From contig WIDE01000138.1 of the NCBI GenBank assembly GCA_015039315.1, positions 21,006 through 71,732 of the forward strand: a DNA stretch of 50,727 nucleotides, in the 5' to 3' direction. This stretch comes from Clavulina sp. PMI_390. Its lineage: Eukaryota > Basidiomycota > Agaricomycetes > Cantharellales > Hydnaceae. Shown here piece after piece: positions 22,563-33,654 of the stretch. Both the position numbers and the translations under genes were made by a program. Below the pieces are notes generated by a model. The model did not search any database, was not told the origin of the DNA, and was given only the letters and a program-made list of their open reading frames with translations. How positions within the stretch are numbered: position 1 is the stretch's first letter; the number at the start of each line of letters is the position of its first letter.

Positions 22563-23384
22563 TTAACCGCAGAAGGTGTGTGTGAAGGTCGTCCCAAGAG
22601 CGGAGTTGCGATCTATAACAGTTCAGAGACGACAAATGAGACACCAAATCAAAGGTTCTGAAAGCACAGACTCGGATTTACCAGCGGCATAGTCAGTGGA
22701 ATAAGAGTACGCCTGGTCATCGGGACAGCTGGCCGCAGTACAAAGTGCCTGCGCCGCTCCATCGCTAGCAGTGACCAGGGTGTCGATATTTATAGCTATT
22801 CATCGCGAATGAACAATAATCATGATCAGTATTGCTCCGTGTATCGATGGGAAATTATTCTACGCACTGGCATCAACGCGACTGAGATCCCAGCTAATCC
22901 TCTCTCCCCCATAATCAGCGCCAAAGTCGGCATAGCCATACTCGCTCAAAATAACACCACTAGTTATCCCAGCATCGGTGCAGACGAGACCGCCGTCGCA
23001 GCCTCCAGTTGCGCAGTTGGAACCAGTGCTGTCACAGCCTGTCCGGCCCCACGCGCGGATACCCTATCACGAAATTGACAAGATATTGATTCTGTCGATA
23101 CTCGATGGATTATGACAGACTAAGAAGAAGAGGAAAGGATGATGCATAAAAGAGATGGGCCAAATGGTACGCACAGTCTCGGTATCTGCGATAGAGTAGC
23201 TCACACTGGCCCCAGCGGAAAGGGTCGTTCCGTATGCAACGCTAGTGTCTGGAACACCGTTCGGTGCCTTACCGATAGCGGGCCAGATGGTGTACGAGCA
23301 GCTATTTTGAAAGGTGATGGTGAAGGCTGAGGTGGAAGTGGCCAAAGCAGCGACGGCGGCCAAAGCGACTGAGGAGTACTTCAT
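22563..23384 (-). CDS. thaumatin-like secreted protein, array copy 1
   Basis: Small PR-5/thaumatin-like protein, 189 residues, exons 23384-23175, 23063-22868, 22795-22682 and 22612-22563. The signal peptide is MKYSSVALAAVAALATSTSA, with likely cleavage before FTITFQNSC. Family marks follow: SYTIWPAIGKAPNGVPDTSV, GIRAWGRTGC, a GGCDGGLVC cysteine cluster, SEYGYADF, and ISWDLSRVDA, which corresponds to the acidic-cleft strand DFYDISLVDG of thaumatins. The mature protein has 8 cysteines, fewer than the 10 of short and 16 of long plant types. Copies 1 and 2 form a subgroup: they lack the VAPYG segment found in copies 3-5 and end FTHTFCG. Secreted fungal thaumatin-like proteins can bind or hydrolyse beta-glucan; activity here is not established. 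A TATAAAAA box lies at about 23441-23448 on the minus strand. Confidence 0.93.
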
Positions 23385-24480
23385 GGTTGGAGAAGAAAGA
23401 TGAGGGTGATGAGAGACCAGTGTATCGAGCTGGACGCCTCTTTTTATAGCTCTCGATGAGGTCGACAGCCCACGAACTTTCGCAGAACCATTTAATGCTC
23501 AAGATGAAGAGGATGCTGCGCCTTTTTTGGCTGGCGACGCGAAATATTGGTGGGGCATATTAGTCGCATCAGACCCGGACCCCAACACAAATACCTCGGT
23601 ACGCCCCAGGCCTATTTGAAGTTTTGAGTAGCTTGATAGGAGTCTAGAGCACGCCGTGAAGGGAGAACAGGTTTTCTTCACCGAAACATGGAATCATCGC
23701 GCTCCATGGTGAGGGCATGACGAAGTGATGTGGTGGATTATGAAGAGGTCTTGCCATAGAACTCTCCAGATCCCCGCTAAAACAATGAGTAGCTATAATC
23801 CCGGCCAATTGATGAGGTAAATTTAGACTATGAGCCATTTGTTCACAGCGGCTAACATTGCTGCGATGATCGAGGAGCAAGCATAACGCCAGGGCCCAGT
23901 TGTTTCTAGGCGAACGGGATTGAAAAAATTGATATTACGTGAGGCTAGAGCAGTTACTGCTAGCATTCTGCAAACGACGTTGCTATCAGCTATGGCGCTG
24001 AAGTGGAAGGTGGTTCGCAGGACTGGAGAGATAAATCGTGCTGATCTAGGCGAACGAGAAATAAAAGCTCGCGAGATGGTGCCTAAACCAAGCGTCGAGC
24101 GAGAAATCTCAAGCCCTCACAGATGGAAGGCAGCATAGTATTCGGCCAGTGACGAGGGCGGGTGTGGGCCAAACCACAACAAACATAGGCCCAAGTTTGT
24201 CTGTGCTGGCTTAATTATAACATCCAACCCGGTTCGGAATGCTTCCCACAATGACATAATGGATAAATCAATAGCTCGAGTTCGTGAACAACCAAGTCTA
24301 TTCGTTCGTGCCTGGACAAATGGAATTATTATCGACGTCAATGTGAGTAGAAACGACGATAGTGTGTATGAGGAGAGATCTGAGTAACAAAAGATAGCCT
24401 TGCGTATTATTTGATCATGAAAGGGAAAAGCTAGGTCATGTTATTCATAGCATCATATGGAAAACGAAGCGTGAGACCCC
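23385..24480. promoter_or_regulatory. upstream region of thaumatin-like copy 1
   Basis: This 1.1-kb spacer separates copies 1 and 2. Near copy 1 it holds a TATA box on the minus strand (about 23441-23448) and, at 23534-23575, a block reading GACGCGAAATATTGGTGGGG that recurs almost exactly upstream of copy 2. The rest shows no gene. Confidence 0.55.
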
Positions 24481-25306
24481 TTAGCCACAGAAAGTGTGAG
24501 TGAAGGTCGTGCCAAGAGCAGAGTTACGGTCTACACAGGGTCAAATGAAAACATCACAGGAGAAGAGATTAGCGGAATGAAGGGAGGGGGAACATAACGC
24601 TCCGAGACATACCAGCAGCATAGTCGGTAGCATATGAGTATGCCTGATCATCGGGGCAGCTGGCTGTCGTGCAGTGAGCCTGGGCCGCTCCATCGCTCGC
24701 AGTGAGAAGTGTACCAATGTTAATGGCTGATCGACGCATATAGAGAATCAAGATGTTTAGTTCATTATCAACCAAAGCGACTGGTATGGTAGATTGAACG
24801 CACCAGCATTAACATGGCTAAGGTCCCAGCTGATCCTCTCGCCTCCATATTGGGCGCCGAAGTTGGCATACCCATACTCGCTGAGAATCACATCGCTTGT
24901 GATCCCAGCATCAGTGCATACGAGGCCCCCATTGCAGCCACCAGTCGCGCAGCTGGAGCCAGAGCTGTTGCAACCGGTACGGCCCCACGCGCGGATGCCC
25001 TACCAGAGTAAAACAAAAAGTTCGAGTCATTCATTAGTCAATGCTTAGAGAGGCTAGTGCCCAAAATAGGGACGATTCGGCTCAAACAAAACCTACAATT
25101 TCGGTATCCGCAATAGAATAGCTCGCGCTGGCTCCAGGAGCAAGCGTAGTTCCGTACGCAACGCTCGTATCTGGAACACCGTTCGGTGCCTTGCCAATCG
25201 CTGGCCAGACGGTGTACGAGCAGCTGTTCTTGAAGGTGATGGTGAAGGCTGAGGTGGATGTGGCCAAAGCGAGGGCAGCAGCCAAGGCGACGGAAGAGTA
25301 CTTCAT
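24481..25306 (-). CDS. thaumatin-like secreted protein, array copy 2
   Basis: The paralogue closest to copy 1, 189 residues, exons 25306-25097, 24999-24804, 24726-24613 and 24530-24481, with exon lengths (210, 196, 114, 50) identical to copy 1. The signal peptide MKYSSVALAAALALATSTSA is nearly the same. It keeps WPAIGKAPNGVPDTSVAYG, GIRAWGRTGC, the GGC/GGLVC cysteine cluster, ISWDLSHVNA and the terminal FTHTFCG. Eight mature cysteines are conserved. The aspartate of the usual VDA is Asn here (HVNA), a small change at the edge of the acidic cleft. Presumed secreted to the cell wall or medium. Confidence 0.93.
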
Positions 25307-26336
25307 GATTTGTTGAGAGAGATGAGCGAGGTGAAGGGGGACTGTTTGTTGAGGTGAAGGCGAATGTGAAGGATGAGGATGGATGAACAGGTCTTTATAT
25401 ATAGCTCTCAGTCATACTGATGGTGCATACATCTTCGGAGAGCTAGGTAATACCTCAGATGGAGAGTATGCTGCGCCGTCTGGAGTTAACGACGCGAGAT
25501 ATTGGTGGGGCTTATTGGTCGCATCAAACTTGGGCTCCAACGTCAATAATTCGTAGGTCCATGGCCGATGAAATGAAGACAACCGACGTCGTGGAACCAT
25601 TGACATGCTTCAAGAGCTAACTTATCATGGAGGTGGGATATGCCTTTTTTGCCAAAACTGGGGCCATTGCGAACCATTGTAGTGGGATCGTCAAGTGAAG
25701 TGCCCAAGATGTCATGACGCCGAGGCTCTCAGTTTTCGGCTACCATGGTAGAACCACTGTCATCTTGATCAGTACTAAGGTAACGTTAGATTGTGAGTCA
25801 TCTGTTGACAACACAGATATTGCCGCTGCGGTATGATCAATGAAGCGACACACAGCAGCGTAATCCAGTCGTTTCAAGGCATGAACGGCTCCACAAGCGC
25901 ATCATTACGTGTTATTCCTTCTATGTTTTACAAAATATGTCGTAAAACGTTGCTGCGCGAGCAAGCGACCCAGAGCAGATGAGGCTAGCCACTGACCCTC
26001 GAGCTTTGAAATCATGTCATCAAGGCCTGAAACGAATGATTGGAGGTCGTATAGAAGATCCCAGTTCGTAGGTCCCGAGAAACTGATGGAAATCGATCCT
26101 CTCATCCACAAAGCAGAATGCCATTTGGGTCATGATCGCGAACATGGTTTCGGGTCCAAACTGGGACAAACACTGATCCTAAATCTGTCTCAGACAGTCT
26201 CGCGCGTAGTGGCTCTTTTTCGACGTGATATGAAGAAATGATAATATAAGGACTATCATTCGTTCCTTCCACAATTTACTCTAAAGTAGGTAACAACAAA
26301 CTTCGTACATAGAATAAGTACTGCTGGGATAATAGT
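25307..26336. promoter_or_regulatory. upstream region of thaumatin-like copy 2
   Basis: This spacer between copies 2 and 3 carries a TATATATAAA-type box on the minus strand near 25393-25401 and, at 25491-25530, the GACGCGAGATATTGGTGGGG block shared with copy 1. No gene is recognised in the remainder. Confidence 0.55.
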
Positions 26337-27135
26337 TTACCAGTCTGAAGGAGGACAGAAAACGTGAGTGAATGTCGTTCCCAAAGCGGAGTTTCGGTCT
26401 ACGTGAACGAGATGATGTCATCAGAGTGGCGCACAGTATACAACACAGCGAGCTGCTCACCAGCGGCATAGTCCTTGTCATACGAGTAGGCCTGGTCTGA
26501 AGGGCAGTCACCGTATGGTGCAACCAAACACATGGCCTGAGCAGCGCCATCACTCGCTGTAACAAGAGTAGGCAAGTTGATGGCTAAGATGATAAAACAT
26601 CTATCAGATATTGTCGAAACAAATATAATAATGGAAGAGGGGACGAACAGGCATCTACAATGCTGATATCCCAGCTAATCCTCTCGCCTCCGTACTGGGC
26701 ACCAAAATCGGCATAACCGTACTCGCTTAGAACCACGCCGCTGGTGATACCAGCATCAGTGCACACGAGGCCACCATTGCAGCCGCCGGTCGCGCAGTTG
26801 GCGCCAGAGCTGTTGCAGCCAGTGCGACCCCATGCACGGATACCCTGAATATAGTCCATTTTGAATGTTTTTATTAATTTGGAGGAAGGATGAGCAAGTT
26901 GGTCGGCAGTGAGACTAGCTCTCACAATTTCAGAGTCAGCAATGTTGAAACTAGCAGAACCGTACTGTCCGATGGAAGTCCCGTATGCAACGCTCGTATC
27001 AGGGATACCATTTGGCGCCTTGCCGATGGCGGGCCAGACAGTGTACGGGCAGTTGTTGTAAAACGTGATGGTGAACGCGTTTGCAGATGAGGCGGCAACG
27101 GCTGCAACAAGAGCGATAGAAGAAGAGACCTTCAT
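26337..27135 (-). CDS. thaumatin-like secreted protein, array copy 3
   Basis: 196 residues from exons 27135-26926, 26844-26649, 26583-26461 and 26398-26337. Signal peptide MKVSSSIALVAAVAASSANA, mature start FTITFYNNCPYTVWPAIG. It belongs to the second subgroup (copies 3-5), marked by CLVAPYGDC in exon 3 and the C-terminus FTHVFCPPSDW. Eight mature cysteines. The acidic-cleft strand reads ISWDISIVDA. The start at 27135 was chosen over an upstream in-frame Met because it directly precedes the hydrophobic signal segment and matches the paralogues. Function as for the other copies; no activity can be read from sequence alone. Confidence 0.93.
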
Positions 27136-28608
27136 AGCAACTAGAAGTGACAGGATATGATACTGTGGAGTGTCGAAGCAAGAGATGAGACGAGAGAAGC
27201 TATGGTGTTCTGAGTTCATCACCACTCCACATCGAGTCTTAAGTACCTAGAGACACTTATTGTGGCAGTGCGTAGTATAGCAGTACTCGCCGAGAATAAA
27301 ACATTACTCAATCGATGTCGACCGAGGAAAGGGATGAGCAATATTGTCAAAGAAACTCGAAAATATTGACATCAACGGCTTGACAAGGGGAGTGCTATTC
27401 GATCTGTTTCAAGTTGAATACGCCCGTAGCCGAGCATTGGCTCGTCAGACGTGATCGATACGTAAAGGGTAGTAGAAGCTGATCCCATGTGCTATGAAGC
27501 CGTTGGAGACCGAAGCATGCGCTGACCATCCTATTAGGAGAGCGAACTGCAGCAGCGCCCACAAAGGGCCTATTCTGATGAGTCTGGGAGAGGCTTCATC
27601 AAAATCATTAGGAAAACGTTGTGGACAAATGAGAGGCGCCGACAAAAAGCGAGTGGTTACAGTAAACCCCCCTGGCCGAGGAAATGGACTCTTCATTGTT
27701 CACTATTTTGCCGAATGTGAAAATTCGAGCCTCGACTATAGCTGGCACATAGGGCGGATAAAAGCTGGAAGGCTAAACGAGAGGCCCGTCAAGGTCCGAA
27801 AAGGGGAGAATTTGACAGTGAAAGTATACAGTGACTTACAGTGGGAGATACAGAGCCAATAACGCTAGCTATTTTTACCCACAATGTTTTAACAAGGACC
27901 GGATAACCCCATAAGAAAGCTCCACCACTGAGGTTCGAGGTCGGCATCAGCCTCAGCAAGCCCTGAATTCCAGGTTAGCCCCTGGACTCCCAAGGAAGTG
28001 AGAGATGTTACTATAGCGTAGCCTAGAACACAGGAGAGGCTTGCTTGTTCCGGATGCTATACTACTGGTTGAATGCATCCGTCGGCATCCCCGACGGCGG
28101 GCACCACTGGTAGTAATATTGATATATCACCCCGATCAATAAAGCAGCATGAGCCGAAATCAAGGCGCTGATCCGTGCCATGCGCTTTTCGAGGTCACGC
28201 ATGCGACAAGACGGTTCAAGCGAGCATTCATACAGCAGGCTAAAGGGAAGCGCGAGCACCTGCGTGGGCTCGTGTTGCGGCCGACTCCGCCTCAAACAAC
28301 AAACAACACCCGACTGTTTCATCGGGCGAGATCTGACCGCGCAGGGATGCTCAGGTTCATATAGTAAATTATCTCCAACAAAAGCGTGGGGAAATGGGTT
28401 GATAGCTTCGATGTGTTGGGGTCCAGAGCCAATGCAGTGTTAGTCTCCTAAGTCAGAGACCTCCGCAAGCGGTTTGTTCAGAGGGGAAGATTAAGATGAA
28501 TAGATTGTATCACGTATAATCCCAAAACAATAAGACAGGATGCACCCAGACTTCCGTGTCATCGGCCCAGTAGGCTAGGGAGCGGCGGATACGCACAGTT
28601 GCCTCCAT
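27136..28608. promoter_or_regulatory. upstream region of thaumatin-like copy 3 and spacer
   Basis: The region nearest copy 3 carries GCAATATTGTCAAAG at about 27338-27352 and a second AATATTGACATCA at 27361-27373. The far end (from about 28100) matches sequence downstream of copy 5 and so is part of a duplicated block. A 122-codon open frame at 27494-27862 (+) has no motif and is not annotated. Confidence 0.5.
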
Positions 28609-29640
28609 TTACCAGTCAGTGGGAGGGCAGAAAACATGCGTGAAGGTGGTACCAAGAGCAGAGTTACGGTCTTGAAAAAATTCGAGAATTGAGCCCAGTA
28701 TTCAGGGGTAGATATTGTGAAGACATAATGTAGGCTTACCAGCAGCATAATCAGTGGCGTAAGAGTAAGCCTGGTCATCAGGGCAGCAGTCCCCGTAAGG
28801 CGCAACGAGGCACATAGCTTGAGCAGCACCATCGCTAGCAGTGACGAGGGTGGGCATGTTGATGCCTAGATTTGTGGTCAGCATCATGTTACAGGATTCA
28901 CGCGGATCCAAAGAAAGCGAGGGACATACTGGCATCAACATGGCTGAGATCCCAGCTGATCCTCTCGCCTCCGTAGTCAGCACCGAAATTGGCGTAACCG
29001 TACTCGCTCAGGATAACACCGCTAGTAATGCCGGCGTCAGTGCAGACAAGACCACCATTGCAGCCACCAGTCGCGCAGTTGGCGCCGGAGCTGTTGCACC
29101 CAGTACGTCCCCATGCGCGAATGCCCTACAGCCAATAAATAGTCGGGGAAAAAGTCAGAATTTGGACAGCAATTGGGCAAATCCAATGCATATGAGAGCA
29201 ATACGCACGATCTCAGTGTCCGAAATGCCGAAGCTGGCAGAGCCGTACTCCCCAATGGAAGTGCCGTAGGCGACGCTGGTATCAGGAACGCCATTTGGTG
29301 CCTTTCCGATGGCGGGCCAGACGGTATACGGGCAGTTGTTGTAGAAGGTGATAGTGAACGCGTTTGCCGAAGAAGCAGCGGCGACAGCAAGAGCGATGGC
29401 AGTTGAGAACTTCATAGCGGGAGAAGAATGGTAGTGCGCGATGTGGGGGATCTTAGCGAAGAGGAGAAGCTGTGGATGCTCTGAGGGATCGACAAAGGTG
29501 CTCCACTTTGCTCGTTTTATACCACACCATTCCACTAGTGTTTCATAAAGTAGGCTTCGCCGAAAAAAATATTGATTAAGCTGGATCGACCAAAGGGAAA
29601 CAGGACAATATTGTCAAAGCGACACCACCAATATCCATAT
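28489..29640. repeat. segmental duplication block, first copy (carries thaumatin-like copy 4)
   Basis: The block downstream and upstream of copy 4 corresponds to the block around copy 5 at about 30955-32130, offset 2466-2470 bases. The 12 bases GATTAAGATGAA start at 28489 here and at 30955 there. Similarity then continues through the 3' region, all four exons, the TATA region and the AATATTGTC element. Weaker similarity extends further left, to about 28100 versus 30540 (AATATTGATATAT). Outer edges are approximate. Confidence 0.75.
28609..29415 (-). CDS. thaumatin-like secreted protein, array copy 4 (extra cysteine)
   Basis: 196 residues from exons 29415-29209, 29125-28930, 28865-28740 and 28670-28609. 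Signal peptide MKFSTAIALAVAAASSANA, then FTITFYNNCPYTVWPAIG. It has GIRAWGRTGC, GGCNGGLVC, ISWDLSHVDA, CLVAPYGDCCPDD and the ending FTHVFCPPTDW. Exon 3 is 126 nt rather than 123 because of an additional codon that gives a CC pair (28783-28788). The mature protein therefore has nine cysteines, an odd number that leaves one free or allows dimerisation. It lies in a block duplicated with copy 5. A TATAAAAC box lies near 29513-29520 on the minus strand. Confidence 0.93.
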
Positions 29641-31087
29641 CACCAACCCAACCAGGAGAGGCCCATTCAGTCTATTTTTGGCTCAGCGCATCAGCAAACG
29701 GCACCAGATTAACTGTCGGCTGGATGATTGATGCATATTCCTGTCATTAAATAGCCATATATCTAGGAGTGGATTAAAGCGAGACTCTGGGGTTTTGAAC
29801 TAGGAGCCGGGCCTGCCTCAAGCAAGGCCTGTTGAACAGGTCCCATAGCATCTCACCAGGATTCCATGGAGTAATATTATTGTCGAAGACCCTCTCAAAG
29901 GACCTTCATGAGGAGTTGTGGGGATGAAGGCTCCGAGACGTTCGCAGTGGATCAACCGGTACCAGTCACTGGGGGGGTTGCGGTGAGGCACGGAACGCGA
30001 AAAGTGGTATTCTCACGCTATGAGCCTCGATATATATTTACCTATCGTCTGTGTCCAGAGTCGTAACATCCGATCAACAGCAGGAGTGCTCAATACCGAG
30101 TACCGCTATCGAGTTCGTAGGGCGGGCTGGGGGCTAGATACACCAACGGCCTTCGGCCATGTCCAAAGGAGCGAAGATCCTACAGCGAATATCGACGGCA
30201 ACCACATCCAGCAGAGGAGAGAACGCTAGGGCGCGACAGATTGCTGGCGGTTGTGGGTGGTAATGAAGAAGCAGGGTGCACTGGTCAATTGTTTGTAGAG
30301 AAAATCAGGTATTGAATTGCGGTGGCGTAGGCTTGGCGGAATAATATTAGCAGCGGGCTCTGGGAGATGACTTCATACCTAACGAATTCTGAACATAACC
30401 GCGTTGGAACCTCCAAGCGCCGATATATTCCTTTCAAGCATCTCCTTAGGATAAGGAGTTTTTCTTAATCGCATGTGGGGGGCTACGATAGGTTGGCGAG
30501 TGCCGATCCATGATTCAAACGGAGGTAGGCTCAGGTAGCACCTGCAGCAATATTGATATATTAGCTTCATCAATGAAAGACTATGAACCGAAACCATGGA
30601 ATTGATTTGCGGTCTGGGACGGTTCACATAGAATGGTCTGAAAGGCGTTTCATGAGGGCTTCATCCGATTGAGGAATGTGTAGAGAGGCGAAACTTCAAG
30701 TCCGTTGTACCACGGTTTGTTGTGGAGGCAACCTTCCTTCAGGCCAAACCGAAGTAAACACGTAGATTCGCAAGGTGCGGCGTTCGTAGAGATTTGGCTG
30801 CAAATCGATTCTCGTTCTATACGTGCATGAATGCAAGCCTATGAAGCGTTGGGCAGAATCTAGAGGCCTCGCAGGTTCAATATGTATCGTGGACCGGACT
30901 GTCGAAGCGGCATTTTGTCTCAGGTATCAAAAGGTTTGTTCACGCGGATATGTAGATTAAGATGAATCCATTGTATGACGTATTATCCCCAAATAAGAAG
31001 GTAAGGTGTATCCAGTCGACTTAGGCTTAGCCAATGACATCCTCAAGTACAGTCCTCCCAGCGGGATGGGCATAATATCATACCCGT
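29416..31087. promoter_or_regulatory. upstream region of thaumatin-like copy 4 and spacer
   Basis: The region near copy 4 holds a TATAAAAC box (about 29513-29520, minus strand) and ACAATATTGTCAAAGCGAC at about 29605-29623, the element shared with copies 3 and 5. Beyond about 29700 the spacer has no recognisable gene. Its right end (30540 onward) is the second copy of the duplicated downstream block. Confidence 0.5.
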
Positions 31088-32130
31088 TTACCAATCCGTG
31101 GGAGGGCAGAACACGTGGGTGAAGGTGGTGCCAAGAGCAGAGTTACGATCTTGGGGGGAGAAAATTAGTTATAAAGTCGAGCACTGAGAAACGCGTGAGG
31201 CAGCTTACCAGCAGCGTAGTCTGTGGCATACGAGTAAGCCTGGTCGTCAGCGCAGGTGCCGTAGGGAGCAACCAGGCACATGGCTTGAGGAGCACCATCG
31301 CTAGCAGTGACGAGGGTGGGCATGTTGATGCCTAGATTCGTGATTAGCATTTGGCACAAGACATCTGTGAATGAGATGTAGCAACGTACTAGCATCGACA
31401 TGGCTGAGATCCCAGCTGATCCTCTTGCCTCCGTATTGGGCACCAAAGTCGGCGTACCCGTACTCGCTCAGGATGACACCGCTGGTAATACCGGCGTCAG
31501 TGCAGACAAGACCACCATTGCAGCCACCAGTCGCGCAGTTGGCGCCGGAGCTGTTGCACCCAGTACGACCCCAGGCACGGATACCCTATAAAATTTTATT
31601 CAAGGCGGAAAGGAGTTAGTTAGAATATGAAAAGAGGTTGGGCAAATATAGGGTATCTGAGGACAGATGAGCACTCACGATCTGGGTGTCAGCAATGCTG
31701 AAGCTAGCAGAGCCGTATTGTCCGATAGAAGTGCCGTATGCGACGCTCTTGTCAGGGACACCATTTGGCGCCTTTCCAATAGCGGGCCAGACAGTGTATG
31801 GGCAGTTGTTGTAGAATGTGATGGTGAACGCGTTTGCTGAGGAGGCAGCAGCGACGGCGACAGCGATGGCAGTGGAGAACTTCATGGTGATCGAATACAA
31901 GCTCGAAGAGAAGGTTCTAGAGTGCGGAGTGTGGAGTGTGGAGACGAGGGATGAGACGAGAGAAGCTGTGGTGCTCTGAGGGATCATCAAAGCTGCTCCA
32001 CTCGACTCATTTTATACCCTGCGACGGTTCCTGTCGCACAATTGGGCCCTGAGTTCTTACACCTCCTAGTGGAACGCCAAGCCAAGGACGTCTAGCGCCA
32101 AGCAAGGTGGTTCTGCAATATTGTCAGCGT
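30955..32130. repeat. segmental duplication block, second copy (carries thaumatin-like copy 5)
   Basis: This is the partner of the block at 28489-29640. It includes the 3' flank, four exons and promoter of copy 5. Coding parts match best and flanking DNA is moderately diverged, so the duplication is not very recent. Edges are approximate. Confidence 0.75.
31088..31885 (-). CDS. thaumatin-like secreted protein, array copy 5
   Basis: 195 residues from exons 31885-31679, 31585-31390, 31331-31209 and 31149-31088. Signal peptide MKFSTAIAVAVAAASSANA, mature FTITFYNNCPYTVWPAIG. It is the sister of copy 4 by flanking homology. It has GIRAWGRTGC, GGCNGGLVC, ISWDLSHVDA, CLVAPYGTC and the ending FTHVFCPPTDW. 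Eight mature cysteines; the extra cysteine of copy 4 is absent (TCADD). The usual PDTSV motif is PDKSV here, an acidic-to-basic shift nearby. A TATAAAAT box lies near 32009-32016 on the minus strand. Confidence 0.93.
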
Positions 32131-33654
32131 AACCGGGATCATTGACAGCCTCGCGATGCTTGCCAAGACATACTATTAATCTTACAATATGCGCTATTTC
32201 CGGGAGCAAATGACAACGCCGGGATCGACGTAATGCAGTGATTGGACCTGATGCGGGAGAATATCAGAATATTGGTGGAATCAACCAAGGTCTGCACCGT
32301 CTAATTCAGCCATCCGAAACACGGGCGTTGATGAAATAATTTCGCAGAAACACAAGCGAGTGGATCTACTTGATCGACGCGATGAATATTGGTCGGTGGT
32401 ATCAACCATCAGTTGTACCCTGCAACATTGGACGCCATCGGAGACAATGCCGAAACGCGTTCACGACGGATCAACGGTGATGAAAGCAAAAGGATGCTGT
32501 CAGATAGAGCATGAGTAGCATTCATCTTTCCCTTTCGAGCCGCAGAACGCGCCGATGACGTATTGTCCAGAGGAAATAGTAAGAGGTGAGGCTCCGCCTT
32601 TTGGACTTGAACACAGAAGAACCCAACCCGAATATTACCGAGAAGGTCCCATAAGGAATCCATACATGCCTTCAGCGACGCCTTGTTATGCATACAAACG
32701 GTGCTCTGACAACGACAACCAAGGAAGTGAAGACCTGGATTTGTTTGCGAAATTTGACCGAAATCCGACACATTTTCTGATGTTGCGAATCTGCACAGAA
32801 GATTTTGAAAGCGACCTGAATAGTCTGGGATAGTCTGGGCAGCGATCAGATATTGCCAGTGGCAACAGCGGTCAGTGGTCTGCGAATCCTCGCCGCGGCT
32901 CGGCGTGAAGACCTGCTTTTGGCCTGCACCATGGCGGGCGCCAGTCGTTTGGCGTAGGCACCAGGGTCAATTATGGCGCATATTCGTCAATAAGTGGCTG
33001 GGAATAACTAAAACGTGATCCACCAGATAGACCGCGGTGATTTGTGGATATTTTTCATTGCTCTAACATCAACCGAAGTGAAGGGGTATGCAGGCCGAGA
33101 TGAAGGTACCAGGGGAGATCCAGAGCTTCGGTAGTTAGGGTATCCAGTCTTTTGGGTTCTGGTAGCACGACGACAGTTGTGATGAGGAGACCGAGACCAG
33201 TTGCAAAGTAGCGCCCAGAATGTCAGCGCCAAGACGGCTGTGTAAACTAGCAGATATTCATATGGGCCAATAAGCCTCCTTGAGGGTAGGAATTTTTCGG
33301 GAATTAGTTATCTGGGCGAAGATGATGTTCGGCGAGATGTAGAACTGGAACATAGAGAGCAGATAAATCGCTAAATAGATTAGCGCTAAGATGACGTTAA
33401 GAGGATCTATTAGTCAAGCAGCAGCGATATAGGGTCGCGTATGCTCAGGCGCGGCATCTCGGAACCTGCGCGGGGGGTTGGATGGATCAGGGTGCGGTGG
33501 AATGAAAGAGCGGTCACAGTCACGGGAGGTGACTGGAAACAGCTGTCAACAAATGGTGTGTCCTCTTGCGCGTCCCGATCTTGATCAATATTCTTCAAAG
33601 TTAAAAAAATTCATGAAAGGATATCGACCCCTTACAACAATCGTATACTCCCAG
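31886..33654. promoter_or_regulatory. upstream region of thaumatin-like copy 5, then spacer
   Basis: The left part holds the copy 5 promoter: a TATA box near 32009 and GCAATATTGTCAGCG at about 32115, with further AATATTGGT repeats near 32267 and 32386. The right part (about 32450-33654) shows no gene. It should contain the missing first exon of the PAC1-like gene, which I could not identify. Confidence 0.45.

Noticed and set aside
27494..27862. 122-codon plus-strand open frame between thaumatin-like copies 3 and 4
   Set aside because: No recognisable domain, no splice context, and it lies in a spacer made of duplicated promoter and downstream DNA.
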